Notes: generated by a model from the sequence alone, not told the origin. A stretch of DNA of 64,000 nucleotides from Trichostrongylus colubriformis (GCA_963978905.1 OZ022259.1:17954068-18018067), one strand, 5' to 3'; counted from the stretch's first letter, positions 11,825 through 22,430 are shown. Numbers and translations: made by a program.

Positions 11825-12165
11825 TTGGCGCGAAAGGGGTCCTATTTCTCGTCTTTTGATCGTTTCATTCCGTGTTTTCTTCACTTTCGTACTATTTAGC
11901 ACCTAGACTTTCCTATTCATCAATCTCTTCATATTCGACCCGAGTGCCCTGACCACTGCCAAGGAGGAAGTGGGAAGAGTTAATACCCGTTCTCTTGGAG
12001 CAAGCCTTCCACTTCAGAAGAGGTGACTTGCAGTGAAACGCGCATAAAAAACCTCTGCTTAGGTCTTATCACGATCCCGCAGCACTGCGCGTAGCACTGC
12101 CGTTCATCAGCCGAGGAAGTTGCCGACGAGGGCGGGACAACGTTCGCAGCCATGCTGAAGGGGAT
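11825..12165 (+). repeat. Dispersed repeat family A, copy 2 (rearranged)
   Basis: The tail module (GGGGTCCTATTTCTCG and on, 11835-11935) precedes the head module (AAGCCTTCCACTTCAGAA, GATCCCGCAGCACTGCGCG, GTTGCCGACGAGGGCGGGAC; 12002-12145). In copy 1 the order is head then tail, so this is either two adjacent partial copies or a rearranged one. Confidence 0.55.
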
Positions 12166-12530
12166 TGCGTGCAACAAAAAAAAAAAGCTACAAAAACACT
12201 CTCCCGCGCATTTAATTGAAAGAGCACTTAAATTTCGGTTCTGAGTTGAGCAGATCAGAGTTTGAGCGGCTTTTTTCGGGTTACACTAGGGTGTCACAAA
12301 TAAAAGCGGATTGCCTCACCTCTTTCGTTTCGATCGTGACGTTCGTGGTGACATCCTCATCTGATCAGATGGCGTATGTCCGGCATGTTCCAAGCAAAAT
12401 CGTACGTAAACGCTTCTGAAAACATGCACACGTCATGGTTGGCTATGCAGAGGATGCAGCTCCAAGAAACCTCAATAAAACCGTTGGGAATAGTGAGAGA
12501 AATCAGAAGTGGAATGGAGGGTTTTCAATA

Positions 12531-13253
12531 TCCCTACTATATATAAAACGCTTCGTCTGTCTGTACGTCCCTCCGTCCGTCCCTTTGTCCGTCCCTTTGT
12601 CCGTTCGTCTGTCACGAATTCCTATCTCGCGTCGCAGCAAAGCTGGGACTCTGATTTTTAAAGCGATATGAGAGGTGATAAGGGGACATCAGTGGTGAGG
12701 GAAAGGAAGTGATAGCAACTGATGAGGACTGATAAGGAGCCTCGAAAGGCGAATGGCGAGAAATTGATATCCGCGTCGCAGCGATATAAGAGACGGTAAG
12801 GGGACTTCAGTGGTGAGGGAAAGGAAGTGATAGCAACTGATAAGGGCTGATAAGGAGCCTTGAAAGGTGAATGGCGAGAAATTCATACCTCGCGTCCAGC
12901 ATCGCTGGGACTCCGAATTTTTAAAGCGATATAAGAGGTGGTAAGGGGACATCAGTGGTGAGGGAACGGAAGTGATAGCAACTGATGAGGGCTGTAAGGA
13001 GCCTCGAAAGGTGAATGATGGAAAATTTATATCTCGCGTCGCCGCAAAGCTGGGGCTCTCAGTTCCTAAAGTGGTATAAGGACAAAATTGACGGGAGGGA
13101 TTTTGGTTCCTTTTTCCGTTTTTGCGAACCCATTTCTGAAACCGTTCGAGTGATGGGTTATGGGTACTTCCGGTTCATGGGAAAAAAGCACTCCCGATCG
13201 ACCTACTCATGCCCATGGTGTTACGCGCACGGTATTGTGCGCCAGCCAACTGG
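12531..13253 (+). mobile_element. Non-autonomous Helitron-like element 1
   Basis: It starts with TCCCTACTATATATAAAACG directly after an A. It ends in CTGG directly before a T, about 10 bases after a hairpin (GCGCAC..ATT..GTGCGC, 13225-13242). This matches the Helitron rule of 5' TC, 3' hairpin plus CTRR and insertion between A and T. The first 25 bases are identical to the start of element 3 at 37276 (minus strand). A GTCC/GTCTGTC-rich tract follows the 5' end. The body consists of three to four tandem units with GTGATAGCAACTGATGAGG. No Rep/helicase ORF is present. Confidence 0.75.
12655..13040 (+). repeat. Tandem units inside Helitron 1
   Basis: Three to four copies of a unit of roughly 115-140 bp run through the body. 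Each contains GCGATATRAGAGGTG, AAGGGGACATCAGTGGTGAG, GGAAGTGATAGCAACTGAT and AAGGAGCCTCGAAAGG. The same unit occurs about twice, inverted, in the Helitron at 14405-14918. Confidence 0.8.
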
Positions 13254-13329
13254 TAAGAAATACCGAGTTATGAAGAGATGATGTGAGAAGAAACCTACAT
13301 TGAAAGGTGAGCCTTCGAGTTTTAATCGC

Positions 13330-13570
13330 GACATTTTAGGATGCCTATCAGTCGTACGGCTACCGATGGCCGAGTAGCTCTTGTGGGTACGACACTTCTA
13401 CGGCTGATTGACTTAACTGCTCTGGCCGCCTGCATCACCCCCTTCAGTGACGCAGAGTGCAAGAAAGCGCGTCCCCTATAAAGGCTATGAAGGAAAGCTG
13501 GAGGATCCTATTTCTCGGATTCCCACACCACTTCGCAATTCTACTTTCATATTCCACAATCGGCAAAAAT
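13330..13570 (+). repeat. Dispersed repeat family A, copy 3
   Basis: GCCGCCTGCATCACCCCCTTCAGTGACGCAGAGTG followed, after a short spacer, by GATCCTATTTCTCGGATTCC and a TACTTTCATATTCCACAATC tail matches the tail module seen at 1.97-2.12 kb. The upstream part (GGCCGAGTAGCTCTTGTGGG) has a tRNA-like flavour, but no B box was found. Confidence 0.5.
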
Positions 13571-14149
13571 CGCCACAACGATGTTTCTAACATATCCTCT
13601 AAAACTTCGAAAACTTCCCAAAAAAGTTTGATTGGTCTTACTTACCCATCAACCCTCTCCATTACGTGAACAAACGCTGTGCATGATACGGTACTGCCTT
13701 CTCCTTCATAGTAAGATGTATCCCGCGATGATTCTGTCTGACGTCGTCGTTTCGGCAACGGAAAGACGCGACGGCGACATAGAAGGTAGTACTCCTGACA
13801 TGCACATTATAATTGAAGGCGAATTGCCAAGTGAAAGGAAATGCCTAACCTTATCTTCACCAGACGGCCCCTCTTCTGATCCAATGTAGCCACCTTCAGT
13901 TCGGGAATCCTCAACTTTGGATAGCCATGCCTGAAAAACATTTTTTACCAAACTGTTTTCAGACTGCAACGGAAAGGCTTCGCACTGCTCCTTACTCTAC
14001 GCTCTCCCACTTTTTCGCAATAAGAAGTGAAATATTAGCTTCCAAATTCACAAGAAATATGTGACCTAAGAGGTCGGAACACGAAATCGCAGAAAGTTTG
14101 CGGTGTGTCGTGCGCGACGCATTTGCCCGAGCACTGGAATGCGCCACTT

Positions 14150-14380
14150 ACCTGGTCTTCTTTACCAAGGCCAAGCTTTCGTTGGCAATTTCAGAGAGTA
14201 CTGCAACTTGCCAATAGACCTTCCGCCTCTTGACGGAAAGGTAGCCCGCGTCCAGGATCAACGTTGGAAAGAGGGTCTCATTTCTCGGGTCTTCGACTAT
14301 TTCCTTCCGTTTTTTCACCATCGTATTTCTGAGCACCTCGACTTTCATATTCACTGATTTTTCACTTTTCATCCGGATTT
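14150..14380 (+). repeat. Dispersed repeat family A-related, copy 4
   Basis: GACGGAAAGGTAGCCCGCGT, GGGTCTCATTTCTCGGGTCT and CGACTTTCATATTCACTGAT recur in reverse orientation at about 63640-63910, where the partner strand has AGTGAATATGAAAGCCAAGA and CTTTCCGTCAAGACGCGGG. The two copies are long enough (about 200 bp) to be one repeat family, sharing the CTATTTCTCG tail with family A. Confidence 0.6.
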
Positions 14381-14404
14381 CCCCCAATTCTGCCTTTAAT
14401 TCAA

Positions 14405-14918
14405 CCAGTTGGGCAGGCGCACACTACTGTGCGCGTCACACATGGAAGCATGCTAATTAGGCTGAATCGTATTAATCGATTAGTATCATCATTGCAACGG
14501 TTCGAACAATTAGGGAATTCGCAAAAACGGGAATTGCTGCGACGCGCGAATATCAATTTCCCGCCATTCGCCTTTTGAGGCTCCTTATCAGCCCTTATCA
14601 GTTGCTATCACTTCCGTTCCTTCACCACTGATGTCCCCTTACCACCCCCTATATCACTTTAAAAATTCAGACTCCCAGCTTTGCTGCATCGCTAGATATG
14701 AATTTCCCGCCATTCACTTTTGGAAGCTCCTTATCAGCCCTTATCAGTCGCTATCACTTCCGTTCTTTCACCATTAATGTTCCCTTACGACCCCCTATAT
14801 CACTTCAATCATTCAAAGTCGTAGCTTTGCTGCGAAGCGAGATATGAATTTCCGGTCAAACACATACACACACACACACACACCAACAGACACACTTAAC
14901 CGATTATATATTGTAGGA
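14405..14918 (-). mobile_element. Non-autonomous Helitron-like element 2
   Basis: Read on the minus strand it starts TCCTACAATATATAATCGGT after an A. It ends with a hairpin (GCGCACAGTAGTGTGCGC), a short spacer and CTGG before a T. Its body carries inverted copies of the tandem unit found in Helitron 1, plus an AC/GT microsatellite at about 14864-14884 next to the 5' end. The 5' terminus is diverged from elements 1 and 3, so it may be a different subfamily. No coding capacity. Confidence 0.65.
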
Positions 14919-14989
14919 TCTTTCTCGACTGCATGTCAATTGCGAAAACAAATATTATTATGCTATTTTTTCATGTTTGTTGTTCATTT

Positions 14990-15009
14990 TTCAATCACCC
15001 AAGTTTGAG
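14990..15009 (+). ncRNA. SL1-like spliced-leader remnant
   Basis: TTCAATCACCCAAGTTTGAG matches the last 20 bases of the nematode SL1 leader at 18 positions. The following bases are ATAGG rather than the GT donor of an SL RNA gene. No Sm-binding site or SL RNA stem is visible downstream. It is best seen as a remnant or pseudogene, or chance plus conservation of the SL1 core. Confidence 0.35.
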
Positions 15010-15141
15010 ATAGGATTGCGCTGAAGAAGTGTTGCTGTTCATTGTGACACTACACGTGGTAGACAACAGCGAACAGACAAACCACTGACTGAGCCACCAC
15101 AAGCCAATCTAACATTAAGTATGAATAATTAAAGAAGTCAC

Positions 15142-15285
15142 CTGCAATTGCATGCTATCATCAAAAAGTTGTTCCTGGATGGGAGCCGGATTACCGTGAG
15201 AACGAGACATATGATCGCACAATTGCTCCGGTGTTTCCAAACCACCCCAATGACAGCAAGGACACACGATTGAAATTGATGTCAT
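15142..15285 (-). CDS. Internal exon of a C2H2 zinc-finger protein
   Basis: Read on the minus strand, CTCTTCCATTTCAG at 15286 onward is a textbook nematode 3' splice site. The exon begins immediately after it, and it ends at GCAG followed by GTGACT at 15141, a usable 5' splice site. The 144-bp exon is exactly 48 codons. It encodes a finger with C8-x2-C11, then H25 and H30 (CPCCHWGG, then CDHMSRSH), a spacing compatible with the C2H2 class, followed by an acidic/glutamine-rich tail. Zinc fingers of this type bind nucleic acid or protein in the nucleus. Neighbouring exons were not found within the window, and the intron to either side is repeat-filled. Alternative: a finger from a transposon-derived protein. 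Confidence 0.6.
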
Positions 15286-15585
15286 CTGAAATGGAAGAGA
15301 TTTGGAATTTTTCTGAAATTTTCGCTGTTCACGAGATATGATCGGATGAAAAAGCACTAAATGATCCGAACAGGAAGGCTTGCATGAGAAATTCTAGTTC
15401 CATAAAGGAACATTTACAAGAGAACCGGAAGAATGGAAGAATCATGGAAGGTGGAATGAACCGACGTTGAGCCTAGGGAACACGCCACGAATGCGACCTT
15501 CACGAAAAACGCGAAGATGATTGATTAATGTCAGGATAATCGAGCAGCAACAGGGATTCCCAGTCAGCTTTCCGCAAAGGGCTGA

Positions 15586-15804
15586 ATAAAAAGAGCTCCA
15601 ACAGAAGACATACTACAAGTTACCGCCGAAAGGGAAGGAAATAGCTCTGGCAGAATACTAACAAATATGAACCGCTTGCAAAATGAAATGGATTCGAAAA
15701 AATTAATTGAATTGAACAAAAAGTTTGGTAGAAAAGCACAAGCTGGGGGGATTGGCATCAAAGTGTACTGTAATCACATGAAAAGAATGACCTTCTATGG
15801 TTGA
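15586..15804 (+). CDS. Unassigned basic ORF, possible exon or pseudo-exon
   Basis: An open frame without an early ATG runs from after a TGA near 15585 to a TGA at about 15802-15804. It encodes a charged peptide with EMDSKKLIELNKKFGRKAQA then GGIGIKVYCNHMK. The tail has a faint resemblance to the start of the Argonaute N domain (glycine-glycine/isoleucine followed by a strand and N-H/F-x-x), but this is only a shape match. Acceptor-like AG occurs at CTCCAACAG. No good donor was found before the stop. It could be a gene fragment, a pseudogene or chance. Confidence 0.25.
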   Translation: MKRAPTEDILQVTAEREGNSSGRILTNMNRLQNEMDSKKLIELNKKFGRKAQAGGIGIKVYCNHMKRMTFYG

Positions 15805-15809
15805 TAAAG

Positions 15810-16550
15810 AAACAGAAAAATATAACAACCGTTAAATTATCACTGCACGACAACCGTGAACTAAACGGCGCACCATTGATTTTCGATCAATTATTGCAAC
15901 CAGGAATGAAAAGGCCCTGGAAAGTGTATATGCTCGTATGATCCTTCTACAAAAGGCCAGAGTGGGATGATTTTTGAAATGAAATGAAATGACTATAATT
16001 TGTGAGGGATAGGAATAAATTATGATTTCTCAAGTAAAGGATTGCAGGGCCAAGCAAAACACGAGTTCTTAGGGGGGTATTTTCTGAAATTTTTTCGAGC
16101 ATCATTATTTATCGACCACCTTTTTTCGATGATTTGACTCATCGGGGGGGAGGGGGGGGGGGGGGGAGAGGGGTGGACTATAAAAAATGTCAAGCGAAAA
16201 TCATACTTCAAAATCGGTAGCACCGAATATGATTGATCATCCATTGATGAACTTTTTTATAGGGACACCAGCTTAACGAACTTTTTTCATAGGGAGACTA
16301 TTTGAGTATGAAACGAAAGGAATATATTTTCTGCGAGGGAGGGGGGGGGAGGTGACGGATAGATTATTGAAATTTTTTTTATCGCATCGCTTCACCCTGT
16401 TTAAACACGAGATTTCTTCCTTTCGAATAACTATCTCCACTTTCCACATGCCGAATCAGCGTTGAGTTGCTGGCGCGTAATAATGCAAGTGAGCTAGTGA
16501 TTTACATATAAGTAAACCATATGAATATATAGTTATATGTTAAATATAAT
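15810..16550. other. Stretch with long G-tracts, no gene seen
   Basis: Two guanine tracts (16144-16166 and 16341-16349) lie here. Around them AT-rich sequence carries repeated phrases such as CTTTTTTATAGGGA/CTTTTTTCATAGGGA. No coding signal was seen. Confidence 0.45.
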
Positions 16551-16557
16551 ACATGCA

Positions 16558-16840
16558 AGAAGCGGATTTTCGTAGCACTTTCAAATCTTTCTCCAACATA
16601 GTTCATGGGAACTTCGTAATTTTCATGTGCGGGATGAGCTAAATGAAAGGAGCGCTGAGGATCACCTGGGAAATAGCCCTTCACCGCCGCATTCTGGATA
16701 GAAGCGGAATCCTCGCAACACTTTCGAATCTTTCTCCAACATAGTTCATGGAAACTTCCAGCAATTTTCATAGGCGGGGTGACTTTTAAATGAAAGGAGC
16801 GCTTAGGATCATTTTGGAAATAGCCCTCCACTGCCGATTC
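16558..16840. repeat. Tandem duplication, about 142-bp unit
   Basis: AGAAGCGGATTTTCGTAGCA with TTTCTCCAACATAGTTCATG and AAATGAAAGGAGCGC recurs 142 bases downstream with 80-90% identity by eye. The duplication keeps one minus-strand frame open across both copies, producing a 134-codon ORF with two similar halves. I regard it as a by-product of the repeat because it has no recognisable domain. Confidence 0.8.
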
Positions 16841-16869
16841 TTCACGAGCACCGTCTGTGCACATAGGGA

Positions 16870-18050
16870 AAATCCTTAGGAATGAGCCATTTGACTTTTG
16901 TTCCAATCGTAAAAGTAATTGAATATGTTGCCAGTATTCTATACCCTGATGGTTTCGGTATAATAATACCCACGGGTAAATCTAGTACTAATCATAAAGG
17001 TCAAGTGGATTTTTTGGGTCAGTTTCGATTTTTAGTATGTCACAAGTTTGACGCGATATAAGACGGACATTCGTTATCACTCTGAATCTACTTGTTTTTA
17101 TAGTGAAATAAATGATGCTTAACAAAGAGATCGTGTTTAAAAATTTTTTGGGGGTGGGGGGGGGAGAAGAAGCAAAGAAGTGGTTTATAGCTCCCCCACT
17201 ATATTATTTTTGTCATCAAAAACAAGTAAGAATTGTTAAAGCAAACAATAAACAATATAAAATAAACAAAAATCATAAACAAATAATGAACATCGTTAGA
17301 GTACTCATGTCAGGATAGTTATCAGATAATATACGATCAGAACGAGCATATAAATGGAGTGTATGTATTGACGAGCGTTGAGGTGTGCACACAACTGTTC
17401 GACTGATTAGTTCCATCCTTTGATGCGCAGGAATATCCTTGAGAGGGTCTCGGTGAATTAAGGAGGGACGTAGTAAACAGGCAAGGGCACACACGTTACG
17501 CTTAATGTGTTTTGATGATGCGACAGCTACCTAATAAGTACTCTCGTCCACTGTACTCTGACTAATCTCACATGAATGGAACAACAAATCAAAATGCCCT
17601 CAGTCACAACACATCCATAATTGAATCACAAGAACCGAAATGGCGAGAACTACGAGGAATAGCGGAGAAGTAACGGCAGCGCCTAAAGAAAACAAGCATG
17701 CCGAAGACTTTCAGTGTGGGAACGTAGTAATAATGCGAGATAGTGAAACACTTGGAACAGACCTTTCAGGGTTCAGGGTTTGTTTTTATTTATTAAACGG
17801 AAAACATTCAGAAATTCTCTGAATTGCTTTGGGGGAGCTTTAGTATAACCACCTGGTAGACCTAAAAGCAGGTTTTAGAGCACCAGGAATAGTATCGAAC
17901 TCAGGCCGTATATTCAGGATGTTAGAATGGTATACCACAATCTGCCAATCGGCTGACTTTCAAGGAAGCGAATGAAGGAAAGCAGAACTGGTAACGACGT
18001 TGTTTGGAGATGACAAGGCCATAGTTATGAAGAGAAAATTCGAGACAAAG
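16870..18050. other. Stretch without recognised gene
   Basis: A TTTTTTGGGGGTGGGGGGGG tract lies at 17144-17164. A degenerate tRNA-like or SINE-like segment may span about 17870-17950 (GTATCGAACTCAGGCCGTAT). No coding region was established. Confidence 0.35.
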
Positions 18051-18059
18051 CTGGCGTAG

Positions 18060-18245
18060 AAAGCGCGCCTTTGGGATCTTGATCCCCTGATGGCGCCACT
18101 GGCCGGGTTGCTGCAAGAACAAGATGACCTTCACGGCTTGCCGACAGGCCCCTTGCCGTCTGCATCTACTCTTAAGCGATTAGTGATGCAGAGGGGGGGG
18201 AGGTGAATGGAAGGAGTGGAAAAAAGGGTTCTATTTTTGGCTAAT
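18060..18245 (+). repeat. Dispersed repeat family A, copy 5
   Basis: GCCGTCTGCATCTACTCTTA, AGTGATGCAGAGGGGGGGGA and GGGTTCTATTTTTGG follow the module order of the other copies. The G-run at 18193-18200 lies within the repeat core. Confidence 0.55.
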
Positions 18246-19139
18246 TCATCCAAATCTGTTCGACTAACATAAATCATATTACCGGTTGCGATCAACACAG
18301 GAAGTTCTATAGAAATAAAGAAAGCTGGACAAAAATACCCTGGCAGCGTGGTCATGGTTCACAGCTATACAATCTGCATTTCATTCATTCACACCCCTTT
18401 ACCTTGCTCAGAAAAGGAAGCGGTATAGTCGGGCTACTTGTGGAATGTATTTGCGTAAGTGCCGTGGAAAATAAAAAGCTCCACACGTTTCTGGAAATTA
18501 ATAATTTTTCAGAATGAAGTTTGTTTACGCCATTTAGGAAACGACCACACCCCATTTTTGGACACGAGTCCGAGCCGTTTCATCTTTAGTAAAGATAGAT
18601 AATGAACAAAAAAAAAGCAAAAAGGGTAAGAAGCCGTTGAAAATACCCATTAAAATAATGGAGCTGCTCACAAAATGAACACTTGGTGGCTTCGCACGAA
18701 AATTTTCTTTCAAATTTCAAAAATTTCAACGAGTTATGGTGGAATCTGCTGGAACTATATGTATGCACACCAGAATTTCAATCAAGTGGAATTGCATAGT
18801 AAGAACGAGAAAATAGCATGTATAGAAAACAAAACTTAGAATGCGTTCCATTTCCCGCTCCTACCCGTATCACGAGCACAGCTTGCAGCAGAATAGTATC
18901 AATTTAATAGCGAGAAATAGTGGGCAACATTAATGTTTCCCAATATATTGGCAGTCTGTACGACACGTCATCGCTATAACAAATTTTAGCCACACCCCTC
19001 GCGTTATGGCACGCCTCGAGCATGCTGGTCTGCATTTTGCTCAACCGGCGAGCATGAAGACGGAAAAAAGCTGACTCGATGAAATAGCTCAAGATCCTTA
19101 CTAAAGAGGGTTTTTAGTTGACTGGGAGAGGCCACGAAA

Positions 19140-19600
19140 GAAAAAAAGAGATATACCATTCAGAGCCCGAGTTGATGTGAAAGGGGGTGTATACACGTAT
19201 GGCGAAAAATCGCGCGGCCGCCCGCGGCGAGTGCGAGTTGTTTGTAGCTTTATCTTTTGGAACAACATTAAGCACAACATATGAGAGCTTCCGAAGCTTC
19301 CAACCTGCAATCTTTGAGGGTCCCTCACGATCCCACCGCACTGCATACTGAGTGGAAGTGCAATCGCCTTTGATGAATGATGGCGCCGCGAGTGCGAAAC
19401 CGCGAAGCGATCTTTTGTCACAAGTGCACAAAGTGACAGTGCAGTGTCACACACCCTCTGGAAGGTAGTGTAGTGGATTAGCACATATGCCCAAAAAGCA
19501 TGGGATGCTGGTTCGAGTCCTGTCCGAGATCGAAACTTTTGCCCATGACACAGCATAATTGTTACAACTACGAAAAGTAGCAAAAAAAAGGACCTTTTGT
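19140..19600 (+). repeat. tRNA-like SINE family X, copy 1
   Basis: TAGTGTAGTGGATTAGCACA (A-box-like) is followed 38 bases later by GGTTCGAGTCCTGTCC (B box). Flanking modules (ATACCATTCAGAGCCCGAGT upstream, CTTTTGCCCATGACACAGCA downstream) recur at 23100-23290. This is the layout of a tRNA-derived SINE with an internal pol III promoter. No poly(A) or target duplication was verified. Confidence 0.55.
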
Positions 19601-19666
19601 ATCTGAACCGACTTCAAGATGTCTTGCGCCATCCACTATGTGATTTTGCATTGGCTTTTTGCGCAG

Positions 19667-19867
19667 AATTTGAGAATAAAGATTGAAGATGAGGTTGACA
19701 CAGTCAGGGACGCATTAAAGGAAATGATGGTGAGAAACGGGCCGAAAATGGATCTGGATAGCCATGAGAGGCGAGGGCTAGCTACGGTTCATGGCCAGTT
19801 AGGAGGGTCATTCGATGCATTCTTGAGTGCATCTTTCGCCTGCGTTTGGAACATTGCGTGGAAGTAG
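19667..19867 (+). CDS. Possible exon(s), unidentified acidic peptide
   Basis: After GCTTTTTGCGCAG (a plausible acceptor ending at 19666) the frame encodes NLRIKIEDEVDTVRDALKEM and continues to a TAG at 19865-19867. A donor-like GTGAGA at 19730 would instead end a 63-bp, 21-codon exon in phase 0. The first 21 residues look like an amphipathic, possibly coiled-coil segment. No family is recognised. Further plus-strand candidates lie at 20735-20903 and 20957-21157, so these could be parts of one gene. Confidence 0.3.
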   Translation, partial: NLRIKIEDEVDTVRDALKEMMVRNGPKMDLDSHERRGLATVHGQLGGSFDAFLSASFACVWNIAWK

Positions 19868-20734
19868 AAAGATGAAGATGGATGAAACAGCAAGACTCGA
19901 TTGCCCTTCTAAATATCTAGCGAGTTGCAGTGCCTCGCGTTTCCCAAGTTCCAATTTCCACCGTTTTTGCCAGAATAACACTTCATGAATCTTACCAAGA
20001 ATCCTCAGTAATGCATGAGCCAGCAGCCACAGCCAAGCATTAATAGAAAACCTAGAAGACATAACGGGCCCGGCTTTCACATGCATCACTTTGAGATCGA
20101 TTGAGGGAGCTGCATCCAAAAAAATGAGCCGAAGATTCCCCATGAAGAGGCTGTACTTCGGGCTTAAAAAAGGAAGGGGTCCTATTCCAAAAGCGCAGTC
20201 CTCAAAGAATTCCCAACGCAAACTACTGATGCTTTAGACCTCTGGAACCGATGAAGGTTCTCCAAAAACAAAAAAAAAATTCGTCAATCGATTATCACAC
20301 TTGTTACTGGGTGATCTTTTTTGGACAATACTTTCTGGTAACAAAAACATCCATAAATCAATTATTACCTGAGGTGGGAAGGGGACATTCCTTTGAAAAA
20401 AATTTCCTCAACGCAATATTTGAACCTCTGACTTCACTCGGCTAGGCACCCCTGCTGGGGTTGACAGGAAAGCTAGGAGCTACCACTGCTGTTATCACAA
20501 GCACGGCAACCCTTGAAGGTAGCTGTATCCTGGGGAGGTGCTGCGCCGGCGTAGCCAATTTTGGTTTGGCCTTGTCACAATCTGCCGTAGCACTCGATCG
20601 CTTCGAATGCGTGTGTCCACCAAGATTGGTATGTTTTGACACAAGATACCCAAGAGGTTACCTAAGGCATCATAATTTTTCAAAACTAAGAACCTTTGGC
20701 GGGGTAACTCGGTGGGTAGTGGAATTTCGGTAGT

Positions 20735-21157
20735 TCAACAACTGCTAGAGTTCTTGCAAATTGAACATGCTTCCAACGAGAGCCAACTTCCGAATCATTT
20801 AGATTTCGAAAATGTTATTTCCCACGGAAGCTTCGAATTCATTAATCATCTGATGCCTGTTCTTGCTCCATCACATTGTTTCGCGTGGGCTTCTCATATA
20901 TGACGTAAGCAATGTTTATCCGAGTTGAAAAATGTTTTTGTAGTCGTAGACAATTGTCAGCTGCTATGTCTAATGCTCAAAAAACGCACCATCATGAGGA
21001 GGAGAAGGAGGAGGAGGAGGGGGTGTGGATGCAGTGCACTGAGAGACCCCTTTTGCGGAAGGAACTTAAAATGCTAGAGAGCTCTTTATCGAGTGTTCTT
21101 AGAGACGTTGCTATCTTTCAAGCTACTTTTGATGGAAATAAACTAACGGCAACCTAA
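20735..21157 (+). CDS. Two protein-like frames, possibly exons of one gene
   Basis: Frame one (to TGA at 20901-20903) encodes QQLLEFLQIEHASNESQLPN and a hydrophobic tail. Frame two follows an acceptor-like ACAATTGTCAG near 20955. Its first ATG is at about 20968, it encodes MSNAQKTHHHEEEKEEEEG and then an amphipathic segment (LLRKELKMLESSLSSVLRD), and it stops at 21155-21157. The Glu-rich run comes from a GAGGAGGAG tract and could be low complexity. No domain was identified and the joining introns were not established. Confidence 0.25.
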
Positions 21158-21559
21158 GAAGACATAGAGGGAGGTCTAGTAGTGTGAAATGCGTTCGATA
21201 ACCTTTCTCAAAAGCAGCCGCTGCTCCCCCTACCAATCCTGGGGAGGAGAAATTTTCCAAAATGCGAAATCACTGAGTATCGATCTGAGCTACGCAGATC
21301 TGAGATGCATGGCAATAATACGCAGTTTAATGCGAGTTCGCTTGGCATGATTAAAGCGAGTTCACTGTCTGCCGTGTTCATTCCATGTTTCACACCCTTT
21401 CTCTGCACTTTTTATCACCTCTTATCGGCTACTGTCACTGCGGACCATTTTTATTACTCGTAATTTGACCGGTCTTTATATGAGTGTGTAGTGACAAGTG
21501 ATTATGACTAAAATAGAGCCCGCGTGCTGTGGTTTCGATAGATGGATGACTAAAAGAGT

Positions 21560-21767
21560 ACCAGTTTGACGAGCGTTCCCTGGTGTTTAGGAAAATAGCT
21601 GCTTCATTACGATCCCCCTCAACGGCAACCAATTACGCCCTCCCCTTTTTTTGACCTCTACAATACAGGTGACCAGGGCACTCCTGGATGCCGAGGAAAA
21701 TAGCAGATTCAGTACGGCCCCCTACGGCGAGCGAATACGATCCCCTTTTTCTCCTCTACAATACCAA
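21560..21767. repeat. Two-unit tandem duplication, about 96-bp period
   Basis: Units share GGAAAATAGC, TACGATCCCC/TACGGCCCCC and TTTTTGACCTCTACAATACA. The reverse complement of the same unit forms another tandem pair at 44950-45190 (TGTAGAGGTCAA with GGGAGTGCCCTGGTCAGG), so this is a dispersed minisatellite-like family. Confidence 0.7.
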
Positions 21768-21974
21768 CAAGTTGCCAATTTCCATTGTTGTAACGTGTTT
21801 TATTGCTATATATCTTTTCCCAAGGCAAAAATATATCTATTTCACGTTTCGTCACACGGACTCGCGGTAAAATGCCCTTTGCTTCTCATCTACATACTAA
21901 AAGTTTAGATTTTATTGCTCATCGCTGGCCTCTGCAGGTATGACCCGCCACCCTCCTATTCGGTCGAATACGAC

Positions 21975-22430
21975 CCCCCCCCCCTGCCGGGGAACCCTCG
22001 ACTCTCGGTGTACCCTGGTTAGCGGATTCACATCTTCTTCGGATATTTCCTTTTTGGCAACAAATGGGTGAAGACACAATGATAGTGCATAACATATGAT
22101 GTGTGTCTCTCCATGGTTTAAGTGGGTCTATCAGCCACCTCGTTACAGCTACTCCTGTAGAATTAGCATCTTTCGCACGAACATGTAAACATGACATACT
22201 AAGTGGGCTATTTATAGGAGAAAGAACCAACAGTAACACTATAAGTGGGAAAAACAAAAAGACACGGCCAGGATCAGGCACTGCTCAAAAGGAATTTTTT
22301 TGGAAATACGCCCCCTACTCTCTTTCCGATAATCCACACCCTTTAGAGGAGCCTCCACCAGTGCTTCATTCTAAACACGGCCACGTGGCAACGTTCAATC
22401 AGAACATGGCTTTGCCCCCCCCCCCTTAAT
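21975..22430. other. Stretch bounded by two C-tracts
   Basis: C-tracts (11 bases each) lie at 21974-21984 and 22415-22425. Between them overlapping frames on both strands (about 110-120 codons) are open, which is unusual for random AT-rich DNA, but neither has domain features or splice signals that I could support. Confidence 0.3.

Noticed and set aside
16502..16906. 134-codon minus-strand protein with two similar halves
   Set aside because: The halves reflect a 142-bp DNA duplication whose period is not a multiple of three-based domain structure; no domain or splice context.
20495..20683. Minus-strand frame with GYSYLQGL resembling a TBC-domain motif
   Set aside because: The similarity is eight residues, the rest of the domain is missing and splice sites are not convincing.
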